Assembly (NCBI GenBank): GCA_002452315.1
Contig: DKFH01000131.1
Location: forward strand, 242 to 8,024
Direction: 5' to 3'
Origin: Anaerolineaceae bacterium UBA6801
Lineage (GTDB): Bacteria; Chloroflexota; Anaerolineae; Anaerolineales; Anaerolineaceae
Length of the DNA: 7,783 nucleotides
Each line of letters begins with the position of its first letter. Position 1 is the stretch's first letter. The position numbers and the translations under genes were made by a program. Positions 5,897 to 7,783 of the stretch are shown piece after piece. The notes below the pieces were generated by a model. The model was not told the origin of the DNA, made no database searches, and was given only the letters and a program-made list of their open reading frames with translations.

Positions 5897-6337
5897 TCAG
5901 TCGCGGAGCGAGTAGCGGTAGAGGTTTGTATCCCGCCGGATGAAGCCCATCGCCTGGTAGAGCAGGTTGGCCGAGCCGCGGGTTGAACGCGAGGTCAGGT
6001 TGACCTCGCGCAAGCCCAGCGCCCGGGCTTGACCCAGGCAGGCCTCCGTCAGGGCCTTGCCGATCCCCTGGCGGCGAACAGCCTGGTCGACGACCACATC
6101 CTCGATCCAGCCATGCAATCCCGTTGGCGACCGGAAAGTCGCCAGGGTGGCGCTGCCGATGATCTCTCCGTGCTGGTCTGGCAGGCGGGCTAAAAACACG
6201 AACACAGACCCGGATTGCGCCATCTCAGCCAGCTCATCCCGGGTCGGTGGGGGGCTGTGGCGGGTCAGCTGGGGGATCAAGCGGGCAAACGCCTGAACGA
6301 TTTCATCATCAACTTGGTCCATTAAGGAAATGTGCAT
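5897..6337 (-). CDS. GNAT-family N-acetyltransferase
   Basis: A cytoplasmic acetyl-CoA-dependent acyltransferase fold of 146 residues, normal for a minimal GNAT protein. Seen: a central strand SVFVFLARL, then IIGSATLATF (motif D/A strands), then WIEDVVVDQAVRRQGIGKAL, whose RRQGIG at 88-93 is the acetyl-CoA pyrophosphate-binding loop (R/Q-x-x-G-x-G/A). The C-terminal LTSRSTRGSANLLYQAMGF, with NLLYQAMGF, matches GNAT motif B, and the protein ends in a short strand. The acceptor substrate cannot be told from sequence. Start choice: GGAGGT (6351-6346) is 8 bases from the ATG at 6337 but only 2 bases from another ATG at 6343, so the inner start is preferred; the outer one adds two residues. The gene converges on the hutU operon with a 6-base gap and no terminator between them, so the transcripts may overlap. 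Confidence 0.88.
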   Translation of the reverse strand: MHISLMDQVDDEIVQAFARLIPQLTRHSPPPTRDELAEMAQSGSVFVFLARLPDQHGEIIGSATLATFRSPTGLHGWIEDVVVDQAVRRQGIGKALTEACLGQARALGLREVNLTSRSTRGSANLLYQAMGFIRRDTNLYRYSLRD

Positions 6338-6362
6338 GCGCATCTACCTCCGATTTGGGCTA

Positions 6363-6371
6363 ATTTTATCA
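6363..6371 (-). promoter_or_regulatory. Possible extended -10 promoter of the GNAT gene
   Basis: On the minus strand TGATAAAAT (6371-6363) fits an extended -10 element (TG-n-TAAAAT), 26 bases before the chosen start codon. No matching -35 element is present at the usual distance. That position falls at the inner edge of the inverted-repeat element at 6387-6485. Confidence 0.38.
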
Positions 6372-6386
6372 TTCGGAATCATTTCC

Positions 6387-6485
6387 AGACCCCCGGGGTT
6401 TTAAGAATGGACCTTGGTAGATGATTAGACGGGCTTGGTCGGCCGGAATTGAATGATCAGCTTCCTGCGAAAACCCCGGGGGTCT
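6387..6485. repeat. 99-bp MITE-like element with 16-bp perfect terminal inverted repeats
   Basis: AGACCCCCGGGGTTTT (6387-6402) and AAAACCCCGGGGGTCT (6470-6485) are exact reverse complements, bounding a 67-base interior with no coding potential. Each arm also contains the palindrome CCCCGGGG. Pairing stops at both outer ends (C6386 against T6486). The size and layout fit a small non-autonomous transposable element or a dispersed structural repeat. No obvious target-site duplication was seen in the immediate flanks. Being one copy in the window, its repeat nature is inferred. Confidence 0.55.
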
Positions 6486-6722
6486 TAGTTGGGGCGTGTC
6501 ACGCGGGCGACTGTGCCACCATATGTGACCTACATCATGCAGTGTTTACAGTCTATGGGTTTTCCATCACAAAAGCGGGGCCGATTTGACTCAGAAGGGA
6601 AATAAACACCCCATCCCGAAGGTCGGGATGGGGTCAGAAATTGCGACGGCCTCTTAGGGGCCTCATCATGACAAAATAATTTCTTTAAAATCCCTGAAGT
6701 CTTTACCTTATAAGACACCTCG
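6486..6722. other. Gene-free spacer with minor hairpins
   Basis: Apart from the perfect hairpin at 6608-6634, listed separately, this stretch shows only a short stem GGCCTC/GGGGCC (6648-6653 and 6657-6662, one G-T pair). The open frame of 70 codons on the minus strand here has no ribosome binding site and no protein-like character. No gene is supported. Confidence 0.45.
6608..6634 (-). terminator. Perfect 12-bp hairpin, possible minus-strand terminator
   Basis: ACCCCATCCCGA (6608-6619) pairs without mismatch with TCGGGATGGGGT (6623-6634) around a 3-base AGG loop. On the minus strand it is followed by GTTTATTT, a short T-rich tract that could allow intrinsic termination; on the plus strand no T-run follows. 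No gene on the minus strand ends directly upstream, since osmC has its own terminator 300 bases away, so the structure may instead be a dispersed repeat or a fail-safe terminator. Confidence 0.4.
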
Positions 6723-6787
6723 TGTAGCGACGTTGCCTGCAACGTCGTTACGGAAGCAATCTACCCTTCCGGCGGGGCGTCGCTACA
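6723..6787. repeat. 65-bp inverted-repeat element that folds as a three-way junction
   Basis: Outer arms TGTAGCGACG (6723-6732) and CGTCGCTACA (6778-6787) are perfectly complementary. Inside lie CGGAAG/CTTCCG (6751-6756 and 6766-6771) and GACGTTGC/GCAACGTC (6729-6736 and 6739-6746). The last stem uses four bases of the left outer arm, so full outer pairing and full inner pairing compete. The motif GTAGCGACGTTGC with its inverted partner resembles short palindromic elements found in many copies in some cyanobacterial and Chloroflexota genomes. A MITE or REP-type element is the best reading; no coding frame is involved. Confidence 0.55.
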
Positions 6788-6914
6788 TATGTTTACCTGG
6801 GGACAGTTAGTCTGTCGCCTGGGCAACTCGGGGACCAAACATGGTCTCCGGATATTAACATGTTTGCGCACCCAGCGTTCCACGTTAATTCCCGGTGACC
6901 TTCAGCCCGGATTC

Positions 6915-6946
6915 AAAAAAGGGATGCACTCACAGGCATCCCTTTT
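6915..6946 (-). terminator. Intrinsic terminator of osmC (probably bidirectional)
   Basis: GGGATGC (6921-6927) pairs with GCATCCC (6936-6942) around an 8-base loop, and the stem can extend by AAAA/TTTT (6917-6920 and 6943-6946). On the minus strand the stem is followed by a run of six T (6920-6915). It lies 24 bases after the osmC stop. A four-T run on the other side could also stop plus-strand transcription. Confidence 0.82.
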
Positions 6947-6969
6947 ATCATCTTACACCTTAAAACAGG

Positions 6970-7398
6970 TTACTTGAGCAAATGCGCTTCCAGGTAAACC
7001 TTCACACCTGTTAGCGCCCTTGAGACCGGGCAGTTCTCCTTCGCGCCGGAGGCAAACTGGATAAATTCATCCATCTCAATATCCTTGACCCGGGCTTTGG
7101 TGACCAGTTTGACGCTGGTGATGGTAAACCCACTCTCACCTTTTTCCATCGAGACGATCGCCTCGGTGTTGATCTCATCGACAGTGTACCCGGCTTTGGA
7201 CAATTCCGCGCTGAGCGCCATCGAGAAGCAGCCCGCGTGCGCCGCGCCGATCAACTCCTCCGGGTTGGTCCCGGTGCCCTCCTCAAAACGGGAGGTGAAG
7301 GAATACTTACCGCTGAACGCGCCGCTGCCCAATTCAATTGATCCCTGGCCCGTCTTCAAATCGCCCTGCCAGACGGCTACTGCTGTTCGTTTTATCAT
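6970..7398 (-). CDS. osmC: OsmC-family peroxiredoxin (organic hydroperoxide detoxification)
   Basis: OsmC/Ohr proteins reduce organic and inorganic hydroperoxides with a pair of Cys residues and act as cytoplasmic homodimers. Seen: N-terminal AVAVWQGDLKTGQG, a glycine-rich edge strand, then SRFEEGTGTNPEELIGAAHAGCFSM, where the Arg of SRFE and the Cys (residue 57 in this numbering) form the active site. The second Cys lies in KENCPVSRAL (residue 123). The (T/N)NPEEL-x-x-AAHA-x-CF pattern and the NCPVSRAL C-terminal motif point to the OsmC rather than the Ohr branch. Two ATG codons stand side by side: the outer at 7401 is only 3 bases from AAGGAG (7410-7405), the inner at 7398 is 6 bases away and is preferred; this gives 142 residues, a normal length. 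The gene is monocistronic, with its own promoter region and terminator. No OhrR-type regulator is present in the window. Confidence 0.93.
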   Translation of the reverse strand: MIKRTAVAVWQGDLKTGQGSIELGSGAFSGKYSFTSRFEEGTGTNPEELIGAAHAGCFSMALSAELSKAGYTVDEINTEAIVSMEKGESGFTITSVKLVTKARVKDIEMDEFIQFASGAKENCPVSRALTGVKVYLEAHLLK

Positions 7399-7458
7399 CA
7401 TATGCTCCTTATTTTGTCGTTTGTTTAATTTTCGATCACTTATTAAGTATACAAGCGC

Positions 7459-7484
7459 ATTATAAAAACAGTATAAGATATCTT
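7459..7484 (-). promoter_or_regulatory. Possible promoter and operator region of osmC
   Basis: On the minus strand a perfect TATAAT (7464-7459) lies in a markedly AT-rich stretch, about 60 bases before the osmC start. The best -35 candidates around 7482-7488 match poorly. An exact 10-bp palindrome, AAGATATCTT (7475-7484), overlaps the spacer between the expected -10 and -35 positions, where a repressor could bind. No known operator consensus was recognised. Confidence 0.38.
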
Positions 7485-7523
7485 TGATCCAATTGCCCAG
7501 TTTTTTGCTTGAAAACCTTCTAC

Positions 7524-7558
7524 AAAAAATGGGATAGCACCTTTACGCTGCTGTCCCA
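7524..7558 (-). terminator. Intrinsic terminator of the right-edge gene
   Basis: TGGGATAGCA (7530-7539) pairs with TGCTGTCCCA (7549-7558), with one T-G pair and a 9-base loop. On the minus strand the stem is followed by six T (7529-7524). It lies about 40 bases after the stop codon of the gene ending at 7599 and separates it from osmC. Confidence 0.82.
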
Positions 7559-7598
7559 TACCAACTCAAAAGTCAACCGTTCCACTGCAGATTGACGC

Positions 7599-7783
7599 CT
7601 AGCGAGCACCGAAGCGGAAGGCCGGTACGGTCACCCACTCCTCACCCTGCTTAAACGCATAGTACGGCAGCCACAGGAGCCCAAATTTCTCCACATAGAT
7701 GTCCTTTTTGAAGGCTGATACCGTTTCTTCCACCACCTGGTCTAGGGCGTCATCCCATTTTTGAGCGAGTTTGGCCAGGTTGG
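7599..7783 (-). CDS. C-terminal end of an unidentified protein (runs off the right edge)
   Basis: A minus-strand frame is open from the window edge to TAG at 7601-7599 and gives 60 residues. It begins NLAKLAQKWDDALDQVVEE, continues with TVSAFKKDIYVEKFG, then a hydrophobic and aromatic segment LLWLPYYAF, and ends KQGEEWVTVPAFRFGAR. The first part is probably helical, while LLWLPYYAF followed by EEWVTVPAF looks like a beta hairpin near the C-terminus. It is supported as a real gene by normal amino-acid composition, GC content like the other genes, and a strong intrinsic terminator just downstream. I do not recognise the family from this piece and propose no function. Confidence 0.68.
   Translation of the reverse strand, partial: NLAKLAQKWDDALDQVVEETVSAFKKDIYVEKFGLLWLPYYAFKQGEEWVTVPAFRFGAR

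Noticed and set aside
6530..6742. Minus-strand frame of 70 codons in the right spacer
   Set aside because: It spans the perfect hairpin at 6608-6634 and part of the 65-bp repeat, lacks a ribosome binding site, and its composition is not protein-like.
6789..6977. Plus-strand frame of 62 codons after the three-way-junction element
   Set aside because: It runs through the osmC terminator hairpin, has no ribosome binding site and shows no protein-like pattern.

Overview
The window looks like chromosomal DNA from a member of the phylum Chloroflexota, most likely Anaerolineae or a relative. This is inferred from two small single-pass membrane proteins with a short repeat-like helical segment (one with a Thr/Pro-rich tail), GC-rich genes separated by AT-rich spacers, frequent AAGGAG ribosome binding sites and two TTG starts. 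No rRNA, tRNA or CRISPR array was seen. The taxonomic call rests on protein style alone and is moderate in confidence.

Left part (1-1036): two minus-strand genes form a likely operon. The first encodes a UPF0173-type metallo-beta-lactamase-fold hydrolase. The second is the first 35 codons of a sulfite-oxidase-like molybdopterin oxidoreductase that runs off the left edge. A divergent spacer carries a good promoter for this pair and a weaker one for the next gene, followed by a leader with two small hairpins.

Centre-left (1037-3374): a PLP-dependent Cys/Met-metabolism (trans-sulfuration family) enzyme starting at TTG. It is followed by about 1.1 kb without an intact gene. That stretch holds a REP-like inverted repeat, the left end of a decayed IS3-family insertion sequence (orfA broken by an in-frame TGA, the A7G frameshift site still present, orfB lost after a few codons), and then AT-rich DNA leading to a near-consensus promoter.

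Centre (3375-5890): urocanate hydratase (hutU), complete with its signature and active-site Cys. Two tandem, mutually similar small membrane-anchored proteins of unknown function follow closely and are probably co-transcribed. No other histidine-degradation gene lies in the window. A GNAT acetyltransferase on the opposite strand converges on this operon with a 6-base gap.

Right part (6344-7783): a 626-base gene-free stretch holds three separate inverted-repeat structures: a 99-bp element with 16-bp perfect terminal inverted repeats, a 27-nt perfect hairpin, and a 65-bp element that folds as a three-way junction. Next comes a minus-strand OsmC-family peroxiredoxin gene with its own terminator and AT-rich promoter region. 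At the right edge is the last 60 codons of an unidentified minus-strand gene, also followed by a clear intrinsic terminator.

The genes do not form a single pathway. The most unusual content is the set of small non-coding inverted-repeat elements and the tandem membrane-protein pair behind hutU. No clearly new multi-gene system was found.
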